A stretch of DNA of 64,000 nucleotides. Source: Clostridiales bacterium. Lineage in GTDB: Bacteria > Bacillota > Clostridia > Lachnospirales > Lachnospiraceae. Location: contig JAJQIK010000011.1 of the NCBI GenBank assembly GCA_021199255.1, forward strand, positions 19,096 through 83,095, given 5' to 3'. Below, one piece after another: positions 8,662 through 16,727 of the stretch; the first letter of the stretch is position 1, and each line of letters opens with the position of its first letter. The position numbers and the translations under genes are program-made. Below the pieces are notes generated by a model that was not told where the DNA came from, made no database searches, and saw only the letters and a program-made list of their open reading frames with translations.

Positions 8662-10135
8662 ACATTTCTCCATAACATCCAAACATGATTATTATTGCTA
8701 TCAGACAGCCAACTGCCACAGCCTGAATCACAATATTTTGGGAAAAGAATGATTCGATTATATTCTTTCCCTTATATTTGTAATAATCAATAATAAACAA
8801 TACAATAATTGCCGCCATCATTACTCTAAAATACTGGAGATCCACGCCAAGGCTAAAGATGGATTCGTCAAAGAAAATCCACCAATTTCGGCTCGACAAA
8901 ACGCTCTTTATCATGTGCAACGCCTCTCTTGCACCACTTGCTCTAAAGAACAGCCACGTTGAACATACCAGTGAAAATGTGATCAAACGGCTTAATATCC
9001 TATTAGTAATTGTATCCTTAGCCTTAAATTCTTTGATGCCAAGTCTTGTTATAATCAATTGGAGCAACGTATCTCTAACATCAGCTATTACTTGATATAA
9101 TCCATTTAGAAATCCCCATGTAACATAGCTTATTCCAGCTCCATGCCATAGCCCGCTTAGAAGAAAAGTTATAATAAGATTAAAATTTTTCCTGATATGT
9201 CCCTTACGATTTCCCCCTAACGGAATATATACATAATCCCGAAACCATCCAGACAATGAAATATGCCATCTTCTCCAAAATTCTTTCACACTTTTTGAAT
9301 AATACGGAGCATTGAAATTATCAACAAGCGTAATTCCCATTGTCAACGCTGCGCCGCGTGCTATTGTTGAATATCCGTAAAAGTCACAGTATATTTGAAT
9401 TGCAAAAAAAGCTGTCGCAATCACAATATAAAATCCAGGATATGTCTCCCAATCCCCATATACTGTGTTAACAATAATTGCAACCCTGTCCGCTATTACC
9501 ATTTTCAAAAACAGACCATATATTATGAGTACAAATCCACTGATAATATTTTCCAGCTTAAATTTTTGAAGAACATTTAGCTGTGCAAGCAAATTCTTTG
9601 AACGTTCTATTGGACCAGCAACCAATTGCGGAAAAAACGATACGAAAAGAGCATATCTAAGAAAATTTTTTTCTGCGTATATTTCTGCGCGATACACATC
9701 AATCGTATAACCTAATGCCTGAAAAATATAAAAAGATATACCAACTGGCAGCAATATATTTACCTCAGGCGTACTCACGCTTGCCCCGAATCTTCTGGCA
9801 ACAGCATAAATCACTCTGACAATAAGACCTGAATATTTAAAATATCCAAGAATTCCTAAGTTTATAATTAAGCTTACCGATAACCAAAATTTTTTATGGA
9901 CAATTCTTTTTCTTTCATCCCATTCCTTATTTTTGATAATCTCCAATATTCTTCCACATATATATGTAACCAATGTAGAGGCAAATAGCAGAACTGCGTA
10001 AGCAGGGTTCCAACCCATGTAAAAATAATATGAACAAGCTAATAGCCATATATATCGCACCCTTTTGGGTATAATGTAATATACAATTAGTGCGATTGGA
10101 AAAAACAATAAAAAATCAACCGAATTAAATAACAT
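8627..10135 (-). CDS. MBOAT-family membrane O-acyltransferase (AlgI/DltB-like)
   Basis: 502 residues with about ten transmembrane helices. It opens with the typical FFPIALIVYYIIPKRVRYIWLLACSYYFYMGW segment and contains the PQLVAGPIER, EFWRRWHISLSGWFRDYVYIPLGGNR and SGLWHGAG blocks of AlgI-type enzymes; the invariant catalytic His is near residue 331. Such proteins move acetyl (or other acyl) groups across the membrane to surface polysaccharide or teichoic acid. The ATG has GGAG about 10 bases upstream. Only 23 bases separate the start from the left inverted repeat of a putative invertible promoter. In the orientation sequenced, no good promoter points at this gene. The glycan acceptor is unknown. 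Confidence 0.93.
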   Translation of the reverse strand: MLFNSVDFLLFFPIALIVYYIIPKRVRYIWLLACSYYFYMGWNPAYAVLLFASTLVTYICGRILEIIKNKEWDERKRIVHKKFWLSVSLIINLGILGYFKYSGLIVRVIYAVARRFGASVSTPEVNILLPVGISFYIFQALGYTIDVYRAEIYAEKNFLRYALFVSFFPQLVAGPIERSKNLLAQLNVLQKFKLENIISGFVLIIYGLFLKMVIADRVAIIVNTVYGDWETYPGFYIVIATAFFAIQIYCDFYGYSTIARGAALTMGITLVDNFNAPYYSKSVKEFWRRWHISLSGWFRDYVYIPLGGNRKGHIRKNFNLIITFLLSGLWHGAGISYVTWGFLNGLYQVIADVRDTLLQLIITRLGIKEFKAKDTITNRILSRLITFSLVCSTWLFFRASGAREALHMIKSVLSSRNWWIFFDESIFSLGVDLQYFRVMMAAIIVLFIIDYYKYKGKNIIESFFSQNIVIQAVAVGCLIAIIIMFGCYGEMYDASEFIYFQF

Positions 10136-10158
10136 TGTATCATTTCTCCGATTATATT

Positions 10159-10173
10159 AAAGTATACATTTTC
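10159..10173 (+). repeat. Left inverted repeat (IR-L) of the putative invertible promoter
   Basis: AAAGTATACATTTTC, an exact reverse complement of 10283-10297. It contains the small palindrome GTATAC. It lies directly between the acyltransferase ribosome site and the promoter segment. Beyond it on the inner side, GAAAT is also found in the right arm after a 6-base offset. Confidence 0.85.
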
Positions 10174-10221
10174 GAAATGGCTTTTAAGCTTGCTGGGAAA
10201 TTGTTTGAAAATATAAAAATG

Positions 10222-10249
10222 TTGAAAAATCAAAGATTTTTGTTATAAT
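10222..10249 (+). promoter_or_regulatory. Strong sigma-70-type promoter inside the invertible segment, pointing away from the acyltransferase
   Basis: TTGAAA at 10222-10227, a 16-base spacer, then TATAAT at 10244-10249 preceded by TG one base upstream (extended -10, TGnTATAAT). The spacer holds a 7-bp inverted repeat (AAAAATC / GATTTTT with a 3-base loop, 10225-10241) that could be a regulator site. Transcription would start near 10256 and run through the right repeat into the antisense strand of the recombinase gene. No coding frame follows in that direction. Confidence 0.75.
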
Positions 10250-10282
10250 AGCTATCGTAGTTCTGTTCCATATTTCAAAATT

Positions 10283-10297
10283 GAAAATGTATACTTT
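10283..10297 (-). repeat. Right inverted repeat (IR-R) of the putative invertible promoter
   Basis: GAAAATGTATACTTT, the exact reverse complement of 10159-10173. It lies 23 bases beyond the stop codon end of the recombinase gene, so the recombinase borders its own candidate substrate. Confidence 0.85.
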
Positions 10298-10320
10298 TAC
10301 AAATTTTAGATATTCTCTAT

Positions 10321-10920
10321 TTAATCGGCTTTTTCAAATTTTCTCGCTTTTCCATAAAAAGTTTGCGGCAGCATATCACACTGCTTTGCCGCTTCTTCCA
10401 TACTTATTTTCCCACTTCTCCAATCCTTATGTGCCTTGTGGAAATTGTCAGGTATGGGCAGTGGCGGTCTGCCAAACTTCACGCCCTTTGCTTTTGCGGC
10501 AGCAATCCCTTCGGCTTGTCTTTGACGTATGTTAGCACGCTCATTCTCCGCCACGTAGCTCAGAAGTGCAAGCACAATATCGTCTATGAATGTCCCCAAC
10601 AGATTTTTTTCCCGCCTTGTGTCAAGTATCGGCATATCAATCACGACTATATCTGCGCCCTTTTCTTTCGTAATAATGCGCCATTGCTCGTTTAGGTCGG
10701 CATAGTTGCGCCCCAACCTGTCAATGGATTTGACAAAGAGAACCGTATCCCTGCCAAGCTGCTGCAGGAGCTTCTTGTACTGCGGTCGCTCAAAATCCTT
10801 ACCCGACTGTTTGTCCATGTAAATATTCTGTTCGGGCACTCCCATTTCAAGCAGCGCTATCCTCTGCCTGTCCTCATTCTGCTCCTTTGTCGATACTCTC
10901 ATGTATCCGTATACTTTCAT
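10321..10920 (-). CDS. Serine site-specific recombinase (resolvase/invertase family)
   Basis: 199 residues with the full small-serine-recombinase plan. The catalytic domain contains GYMRVSTKEQNEDRQ (Ser10 nucleophile region), a DKQSGKDFERP segment and KSIDRLGRNYADL with the active-site Arg pair. The long E helix (LLGTFIDDIVLALLSYVAENERANIRQRQAEG) follows, then a C-terminal HTH (ISMEEAAKQCDMLPQTFYGKARKF). Length matches Hin/Gin/Mpi-type invertases and Tn3 resolvases. AAAGGA lies 7 bases before the start. No transposase or inverted-terminal element accompanies it. The adjacent inverted repeat around a promoter suggests it is a dedicated DNA invertase. Confidence 0.92.
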   Translation of the reverse strand: MKVYGYMRVSTKEQNEDRQRIALLEMGVPEQNIYMDKQSGKDFERPQYKKLLQQLGRDTVLFVKSIDRLGRNYADLNEQWRIITKEKGADIVVIDMPILDTRREKNLLGTFIDDIVLALLSYVAENERANIRQRQAEGIAAAKAKGVKFGRPPLPIPDNFHKAHKDWRSGKISMEEAAKQCDMLPQTFYGKARKFEKAD

Positions 10921-10964
10921 AGATTATCCTTTCCGCCGCACCCTGCTATTCTCCGTCAAAGACA

Positions 10965-10995
10965 TAAAAATACCCACTGTTGATACAATGGGCAT
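10965..10995 (-). terminator. Rho-independent terminator upstream of the recombinase gene
   Basis: On the minus strand an 11-bp stem (10985-10995 with 10970-10980, two G-U pairs) and a 4-base loop are followed by a short T run. It would stop transcripts arriving from the M56/BlaI side before the recombinase, so the recombinase needs its own promoter within the 45 bases that follow. Confidence 0.6.
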
Positions 10996-11477
10996 AATCA
11001 ATACGACAAATCCTTTTTTCCGCTACTTATCTGCATTTTTTATTTTCTCAAACGTTTCCTGTTCTTCCGCCAGATTTTTTCAGCTTTCAATAACCAGCAC
11101 ATAATTTTGGCACAGAATAGTTTTAGACTATTAAAATTGATAATTGTTTCTATCTCATACCATGTAAATGGCGCCATATTCTCTCCTGAAATTTCTGATG
11201 CTCAACTAAAAGAAAGCGGTAAGTATCCTCTGTAAAGAAATACCTATCGCTCTCAGTTTATGTATTACATTATTGATAAGCAACTGACGTTCTTCTGCCA
11301 AATTGTGTATTACACAGTTATGCGCTCTACCCCTGCTTTCTTTCTCCTCGACCATTCCTGCCGTCCGCATTTTTCGTTCTGTAACCAATATCATTTCCCA
11401 TATGTTTTCAAACAGAACAATTGCTTTTCAGGTTTGCCTTTTGGCAGGCTGTTTTAGCTGCGTTCACTCCTCGCTCC
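10996..11477. other. Gene-poor stretch with a possible decayed coding remnant
   Basis: No convincing gene. On the minus strand 11206-11394 is an open frame of 62 residues rich in Glu, Arg and Ile near its end (LAEERQLLINNV...). It looks like the C-terminal tail of a longer protein but has no clean start or ribosome site, and codon use is not distinctive. I do not call it as a gene. Confidence 0.4.
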
Positions 11478-12866
11478 CTATTTTACCACAAAAGCCTCTA
11501 TATGCAGCTCCTCAGTCTCGCTCAGATTGGTGACGAAGAAATAATATCTGCCCTTAATCTCAATGGAAAAGGTATGAAAAATCACCCCTTCGCCCTCCAC
11601 ATAATGCATAATCTGATCCGGGTCCTTGAGACCGGTCTGGTAAGTCATATCGTCCGGATCGGCACTAACTGTAATGGAAACCTCATTCCCCACGCTCTCG
11701 GTGAAACCGGAGCTCATAATGGTTCTGTCTGCAGGCACATTCCAGTCCAGCGTAAAGGTAGAACTGCAAGTCTCGATACTGTCGTCTCCCATCATGATTA
11801 CCTTATTCGGATCCAGATCATAGGCTCTGCACAGCTCCTCCAGCGCCTGCTGATCCTCGCTCAGCGCCGCCGCTTCCGCTTCCTTTTCGTTTATATTCTC
11901 CACAGTTTCTATATAGGCGTCCGACAGTTCTTCGCCTGCGGCCAGCGCGGTCATGCTGCTTCCCAGCAGGAAACAGGACGCCAATGCCATGGCCATACCT
12001 TTCTTCATGCCGCCGCACTTACGATACTCACTCATATACCTTACTCTCCTCTCATAATTGGACGGGCTGTCCACTAACGCGAACAACTGATACCGCTCCC
12101 TTTTGCCTTCCGTTAACAGCAATTGAAAAATAACGCGGAAATATTCTCCCGTGCTAAAGGCTTCCGCCCCTTGCTCACACGCCCTCCTGTCACAGCACTC
12201 TTCGCAGATCAAATCCATCTGCTTTAACAGAATATGCGCCGCCGGATTAAACACATGAATCAGCACCACCGCAAAGCTCCAATACTTAAGGCGCAGATCG
12301 CCTTCCAGATAATGACATAATTCATGGTATAAAATCACATCGATTTCCTTCTCCGTATATCGGTCGAGGGGCAGAATCACCGCCGGGCCATGCCAGTAGG
12401 TAATGCAGGGAATATCCACCGAGTCATTGCGGTATAACGACACCTTGCCCGCAATGCCAAGCCTGGCACAGATTTCCCGGAAGCGATGCGCTATTCTCTC
12501 GTCCTCTTCGGGGATATTACCTCTGCATACCGCCATCCAGCGGCCACGTCTGTATAAATGGTATCCCAACAGGGCAAGGCACAGTATCAGCCAGAGCAGC
12601 CCCAATGCCGAAAACGCCCTGTTGGTAAAGGGCGTATTGTAAAACAGATTGACGTTACTCCCCACATCCAATGCGGCACCCATACAAAAAGCCATATAAA
12701 CAAAGGGTATCAGATAGGCGTACCATGTGGCGACCACCATGAACCTGAGGAAGCTCGTGTCATGTTTCATCCATTTTGTCCTGAACAACAAGCCGATCAG
12801 GAAAAACAGCGTTTCCGTAATATCTGTCAGCAATAACGCGATAAACAGGTTACTCATCCAATCCAT
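11478..12866 (-). CDS. BlaR1/MecR1-type M56 membrane metallopeptidase with a novel extracytoplasmic tail
   Basis: 462 residues. Several N-terminal helices are followed by the cytoplasmic zinc peptidase core HELCH (181-185) and a downstream DLICEECCDRRA segment supplying the third ligand. A further helix (about 285-305, AMALASCFLLGSSMTALAA) then leads outside. In classical BlaR1 the outer domain is a penicillin-binding fold. Here it is only about 155 residues, acidic and beta-rich, with no SxxK or KTG motif, so the signal is probably not a beta-lactam. It overlaps the blaI-like gene by 17 bases. Likely role: cleave or inactivate that repressor on a cell-surface signal. Confidence 0.88.
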   Translation of the reverse strand: MDWMSNLFIALLLTDITETLFFLIGLLFRTKWMKHDTSFLRFMVVATWYAYLIPFVYMAFCMGAALDVGSNVNLFYNTPFTNRAFSALGLLWLILCLALLGYHLYRRGRWMAVCRGNIPEEDERIAHRFREICARLGIAGKVSLYRNDSVDIPCITYWHGPAVILPLDRYTEKEIDVILYHELCHYLEGDLRLKYWSFAVVLIHVFNPAAHILLKQMDLICEECCDRRACEQGAEAFSTGEYFRVIFQLLLTEGKRERYQLFALVDSPSNYERRVRYMSEYRKCGGMKKGMAMALASCFLLGSSMTALAAGEELSDAYIETVENINEKEAEAAALSEDQQALEELCRAYDLDPNKVIMMGDDSIETCSSTFTLDWNVPADRTIMSSGFTESVGNEVSITVSADPDDMTYQTGLKDPDQIMHYVEGEGVIFHTFSIEIKGRYYFFVTNLSETEELHIEAFVVK

Positions 12867-13230
12867 TAATTAATTGGTTAATCCTTTCGATTTCATCTTT
12901 TCGTAAAGGTCTCTCGTTGGTTAACGCGCATAAAAACTCATCCGCGTTGTCATGATTCCAAAAGCTTACATAATCGTTCGTCAGTTGTCCCTTGTATTCC
13001 TCTAACGGAACCAGAATCTGATAGAAAAATACACGTCCCTGACGGTAATGTCTCAAATATTCCTTTCTTACAAGACGGGCCAGAAAGGTCGACACAGTCT
13101 GCGGCTTCCACTCTTTATGGTACTTATCGTTGACTCTTGCCATAATCTCCATCAGACTCAGCTCTTCCTCAGCGTCCCATACTACCTTCATAACTAACTG
13201 TTCGCAATCCGTTAATTTTTCATGCGTCAT
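12850..13230 (-). CDS. BlaI/MecI/CopY-family winged-helix repressor
   Basis: 126 residues with the family's winged helix (LTDCEQLVMKVVWDAEEELSLMEIMARVN...TVSTFLARLVRKEYLRHYRQGRVFFY) and a C-terminal dimerisation helix pair. It is the first gene of a two-gene unit with the M56 peptidase, the standard arrangement for an inducible repressor and its protease. GGGAGG precedes the ATG by 6 bases. A near-match to the BlaI box lies about 24 bases upstream (13254-13263), suggesting autoregulation. The regulated function is not obvious from neighbours. Confidence 0.92.
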   Translation of the reverse strand: MTHEKLTDCEQLVMKVVWDAEEELSLMEIMARVNDKYHKEWKPQTVSTFLARLVRKEYLRHYRQGRVFFYQILVPLEEYKGQLTNDYVSFWNHDNADEFLCALTNERPLRKDEIERINQLINGLDE

Positions 13231-13253
13231 AATAAACCTCCCTTAATCATTTC

Positions 13254-13263
13254 TACAATTGTT
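13254..13263. promoter_or_regulatory. Candidate BlaI-type operator
   Basis: TACAATTGTT differs by one base from the TACAnnTGTA core known for BlaI/MecI repressors and lies in the leader just before the repressor start. A single short match, so only suggestive. Confidence 0.4.
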
Positions 13264-13407
13264 CCTATTAAATAAGAATAACCAAAAGTTCCTTTCTTCA
13301 ATACTAGTTTATTATCCGTAGAATATCAAGCACAAATTATTCTTCAGGAAACCCGAAAATAAACTGATTGTGTAATTTGCTCCGCAAAATCCCGCAATTA
13401 CAACCGT

Positions 13408-14073
13408 TTAAAACTGTGCCATGATTGCTTTTACATTTTCAGTTATGCCGCCCTTGAAAACCGCAGAGCCCGCTACGATCACATTGGCGCCGGCATCTAA
13501 TACCACATGTACATTGTCCCTTGTGATACCGCCGTCTACCTGTATATCAAGATCTCTTCCCTGCTCAGCCGCCATCTGTCTGATTTTTCTGATGCGTTCC
13601 GTGGATTCCGGTATGTATTTCTGTCCGCCAAAGCCCGGTTCTACCGTCATCACCAGCAGCATATCCAGCTTGCCGATATATTTCCTGACAGCTTCCACCT
13701 CCGTCTTGGGCTTAATAGACATACCCGCCTTACAGCCCAGACTGTGTATCTGGTCGATGAGTTCGTCCGCGTCCTCTGTGGCTTCCAGATGAAACGTAAT
13801 GCTGTCCGCTCCGCAGGACGCAAATTCCTTTACATACCGCTCCGGCTCCACGATCATAAGGTGCACGTCAAATACCTTCTTTGTCACCTTTCGTATCGTC
13901 TCGATCACCGGCATTCCAAAGGAGATCGAGGGCACAAAGACGCCGTCCATCACATCGATATGGATATATTCTGCACCGGCCTCGTCCGCCTCTTTGATCT
14001 GCTCTCCTAATATGGCAAAATCCGCCGCCAGAATAGAGGGCGATAAAATTCTTTTTCTATCAGACATATCCAT
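13408..14073 (-). CDS. rpe: Ribulose-phosphate 3-epimerase
   Basis: Interconverts ribulose-5-phosphate and xylulose-5-phosphate in the cytoplasm. The 221-residue TIM barrel shows LSPSILAADF, HIDVMDG(V)FVP, DVHLMI, the MTVEPGFGGQK phosphate/metal loop and QVDGGI. Full length for the family. Start is ATG at 14073 or the in-frame ATG two codons on. It is the last gene of an arabinose-to-pentose-phosphate operon, after the split transketolase, with a 36-base gap. Confidence 0.95.
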   Translation of the reverse strand: MDMSDRKRILSPSILAADFAILGEQIKEADEAGAEYIHIDVMDGVFVPSISFGMPVIETIRKVTKKVFDVHLMIVEPERYVKEFASCGADSITFHLEATEDADELIDQIHSLGCKAGMSIKPKTEVEAVRKYIGKLDMLLVMTVEPGFGGQKYIPESTERIRKIRQMAAEQGRDLDIQVDGGITRDNVHVVLDAGANVIVAGSAVFKGGITENVKAIMAQF

Positions 14074-14109
14074 GCCTTTCTCTGCTCATATTATTGCAGC
14101 CTGTCTTAT

Positions 14110-15051
14110 CTATTGCACAAAGGCTTTCACTTTCTCGCAGATGCCTTTGCCGTCAAGGCCGTATTTCTCCACCAGCGCTGCAGCCGTTCCGGACTCTCCG
14201 AACCGATCCTGCATACCGATCTTCAGGACAGGGGTAGGCAGCTTTTCTGAAAGGCAGTCGCATACGGCGCTGCCAAGGCCGCCGATTACGGAGTGTTCCT
14301 CCGCCGTTACCACCTTGCCCGTCTTTTTGGCGGAGGCAAGCACCAGCTCCTCGTCCAGAGGCTTTATGGTGTGGATATTAATGACCTCGGCGCTGATACC
14401 GTCCGCTGCCAGCATCTGAGCCGCCTCCAATGCGGCGGATACGGTGATACCGCTTGCCACGATGGTAACGTCCGTACCTTCCTGCAGCAGAACGCCCTTG
14501 CCGATTTCAAACTTGTAATCCGGCGTATCGTTTATAACCGGAACTGCCGCACGTCCAAAGCGCAAATACACGGGGCCTTCCATCTCAATCGCCGCCCTGA
14601 CAGCCGCTTTCGCCTCTACGTCGTCGGAGGGAACGATTACTGTCATGCCGGGAATAGTTCTCATCAGCGCCACATCTTCGTTACACTGATGGGTAGCGCC
14701 GTCCTCCCCTACCGTGATACCCGCATGAGTCGCGCCGATTTTAACATTCAAGTGCGGATAACCAATGGAATTACGCACCTGCTCAAAGTTACGTCCTGCC
14801 GCGAACATGGCGAAGGAGCTGATAAAGGGTATCTTGCCGCAGGTGGCAAGACCCGCTGCAATACCTGTCATATTACATTCTGCAATACCGCAGTCAATAT
14901 GACGATCCGGGAACGCTTTCTTAAAAACGCCAGTCTTGGTAGCGCCTGCAAGATCCGCGTCAAGTACGATCAGATTGGGGAAATCTGCGCCGCACTCAGT
15001 AAGGGCATTACCATAGCTTTCTCTTGTTGCGATTTTCTTAACATCTGCCAT
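14110..15051 (-). CDS. Transketolase, C-terminal subunit
   Basis: 313 residues carrying the pyrimidine-binding and C-terminal domains of transketolase: the DADLAGATKT opening, ECNMTGIAAGLATCG, GITVGEDGATHQ and the late segment VVTAEEHSVIGGLG. Works with the upstream gene's product to transfer two-carbon units between sugar phosphates. Split transketolases are common in clostridia. Its ATG overlaps the upstream stop (TGATG), so the subunits are coupled. Being in the arabinose operon, it probably boosts pentose phosphate flux during growth on pentoses; a general transketolase may exist elsewhere. Confidence 0.94.
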   Translation of the reverse strand: MADVKKIATRESYGNALTECGADFPNLIVLDADLAGATKTGVFKKAFPDRHIDCGIAECNMTGIAAGLATCGKIPFISSFAMFAAGRNFEQVRNSIGYPHLNVKIGATHAGITVGEDGATHQCNEDVALMRTIPGMTVIVPSDDVEAKAAVRAAIEMEGPVYLRFGRAAVPVINDTPDYKFEIGKGVLLQEGTDVTIVASGITVSAALEAAQMLAADGISAEVINIHTIKPLDEELVLASAKKTGKVVTAEEHSVIGGLGSAVCDCLSEKLPTPVLKIGMQDRFGESGTAAALVEKYGLDGKGICEKVKAFVQ

Positions 15052-15890
15052 CAGTTCGCACCTCCTAATTCTGCGTCGATCTTCTCCAAATCCGCCATGG
15101 CCGTAGCGTACTCCTCATCGTTAGGCGCTTTGCCATGCCAGCCTGCGTTGTTCTCCATATAGGAAACGCCCTTGCCTTTAACGGTCTTGCAAATAATCGC
15201 CGTGGGCATTCCCTTAACCGTCTTAGCCTCTTTAAACGCAGCGTCGATCTGGTCAAAATCATTGCCGTCAATATTGATCACGTGGAAATTAAAAGCTTCA
15301 AACTTCTTATCAATGGGATAAGGAGAACATACGTCTTCAATCTTACCGTCGATCTGAAGCCCGTTGTTATCTACGATCACTACCAGATTATCCAGCTTGC
15401 GGTGTCCGGCAAACATAGCGGCCTCCCATACCTGGCCTTCCTCCAGCTCGCCGTCGCCTAACAGGGTATAGGTTCTGTAATCCTTATTGTCCAGTTTAGC
15501 TGCCAGAGCCATGCCTACCGCCGCGGAGATGCCCTGCCCAAGAGAACCGGAGGACATATCTACGCCCGGAGTTTCCTGCATACAGGGGTGTCCCTGTAAA
15601 TAAGAGCCTAAATGGCGCAGGGTCTTAAGATCCTCCACCGGGAAGTATCCTCTGTTAGCCAGCGTAGAATAAAGCCCCGGCGCCGTGTGCCCTTTAGACA
15701 GGACGAAACGGTCTCTATCCGCTTTTCTGGGCTCCTTCGGGTCGACATTCATCTCCTCGAAATAAAGATAGGTAAAAATATCTGCCGCGGATAACGATCC
15801 GCCCGGATGTCCCGCTTTGGCGCCATGCACCGCGGTTACGATACCTTTACGAACTTCATTAGCTGTTTTCTGTAACTCTAATTTGTTCAT
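15051..15890 (-). CDS. Transketolase, N-terminal (thiamine diphosphate-binding) subunit
   Basis: 279 residues containing the ThDP-binding half: AKAGHPGGSLSAADI, SKGHTAPGLYS, GSLGQGISAAVGMA and the GDGELEEGQVWEAAMFAGH...DNNGLQIDG metal-diphosphate motif. Forms a heteromeric transketolase with the following gene. It lies 76 bases after araD on the same strand. Stop and next start overlap. The end of the frame is complete, so this is a natural split rather than a frameshift. Confidence 0.95.
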   Translation of the reverse strand: MNKLELQKTANEVRKGIVTAVHGAKAGHPGGSLSAADIFTYLYFEEMNVDPKEPRKADRDRFVLSKGHTAPGLYSTLANRGYFPVEDLKTLRHLGSYLQGHPCMQETPGVDMSSGSLGQGISAAVGMALAAKLDNKDYRTYTLLGDGELEEGQVWEAAMFAGHRKLDNLVVIVDNNGLQIDGKIEDVCSPYPIDKKFEAFNFHVINIDGNDFDQIDAAFKEAKTVKGMPTAIICKTVKGKGVSYMENNAGWHGKAPNDEEYATAMADLEKIDAELGGAN

Positions 15891-15966
15891 CGCAAACCTC
15901 CATATATTTTATATTTTCTCACACTTCCTGACTTGCCGCAGGCATAAGGCTTTTGAAAAAGCTTTC

Positions 15967-16668
15967 TCACTCTTTCCCCTGCCCGTAATAAGCGTTCGCG
16001 CCATGCTTTCTATAGTAATGCTTATCCTGCAACTCCTGAGGCGCAGGCTGGATACGGGGATTAATTGTCTCCGCGCGGTAGGCCATCTTGGCTACTTCCT
16101 CCAAAACCACCGCGTTATGTACCGCATCATGGCCGTTTTTGCCCCATGCAAAGGGACCGTGGTTCTTGCAAAGCACCGCCGGAACCGCCATCACTTCTTT
16201 ATCCATCTTCTGAAATGCGTCTACAATCAGAAGCCCGGTGTTTTTCTCATAAGCGTCCGCAATCTCTTCCTCCGTCAGACATCTTAAGCAGGGCACCTCG
16301 CCGTAAATATAGTCCGCGTGGGTCGTGCCATAGCAGGGAATACTTCTGCCTGCCTGCGCCCAGCTTGTAGCATAAGAAGAATGGGTATGTACCACGCCGC
16401 CGATTTCAGGAAAAGCTTTGTATAATTCCAGATGCGTCGGCGTATCGGAAGAGGGATTATAACGTCCTTCCACCTTATTGCCATTCAAATCCATCAAGAC
16501 CATATCCTCCGGCGTCAGCTTCTCATAGTCCACGCCGCTTGGCTTAATGGCAAAGATTCCGCTCTCCCGGTCAATCTCGCTGACGTTCCCCCAAGTAAAG
16601 GTAACCAGCCCGTATGCGGGAAGAAGCATATTCGCCTCATAGACACGTTTTTTCAATTCTTCTAACAT
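15967..16668 (-). CDS. araD: L-ribulose-5-phosphate 4-epimerase
   Basis: Converts L-ribulose-5-phosphate to D-xylulose-5-phosphate. 233 residues, matching the family (about 231 in E. coli). Class II aldolase fold: GLVTFTWGNVSEID, KPSGVDYEKL, SSDTPTHLELYKAFPEIGGVVHTHSSYAT with the zinc His pair, GTTHADYIYGEVPC and CKNHGPFAWG. Start set at 16668 (AGGCAGGAAACG upstream) because homologues begin MLEELK; a longer frame runs back to the stop of the kinase gene. Third enzyme of the arabinose pathway, directly after the kinase. Confidence 0.96.
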   Translation of the reverse strand: MLEELKKRVYEANMLLPAYGLVTFTWGNVSEIDRESGIFAIKPSGVDYEKLTPEDMVLMDLNGNKVEGRYNPSSDTPTHLELYKAFPEIGGVVHTHSSYATSWAQAGRSIPCYGTTHADYIYGEVPCLRCLTEEEIADAYEKNTGLLIVDAFQKMDKEVMAVPAVLCKNHGPFAWGKNGHDAVHNAVVLEEVAKMAYRAETINPRIQPAPQELQDKHYYRKHGANAYYGQGKE

Positions 16669-16727
16669 CGTTTCCTGCCTCTCTTTTCTGCACGCGGCTT
16701 TCGTCTCCAAAAGCCGCGCGCCACTCA

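Larger units (their letters stand above)
10159..10297. other. Putative invertible DNA segment (phase-variation switch)
   Basis: A 109-bp spacer is bounded by a perfect 15-bp inverted repeat and holds a near-consensus promoter. It sits between an O-acyltransferase operon, starting at 10135 and reading left, and a serine recombinase gene ending at 10321. In the sequenced orientation the promoter points right, away from the acyltransferase. Inverting about the repeats would move the -10 to about 10207-10212 on the minus strand and give a leader of roughly 65 bases to the acyltransferase ATG. Repeat, promoter and recombinase are seen directly; inversion is inferred. Confidence 0.75.

Noticed and set aside
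10151-10156. A TATAAT on the minus strand just 16 bases before the acyltransferase ATG
   Set aside because: A start from it would fall in or after the ribosome site, and no -35 lies at the right distance. It does not give the operon a promoter in the sequenced orientation.
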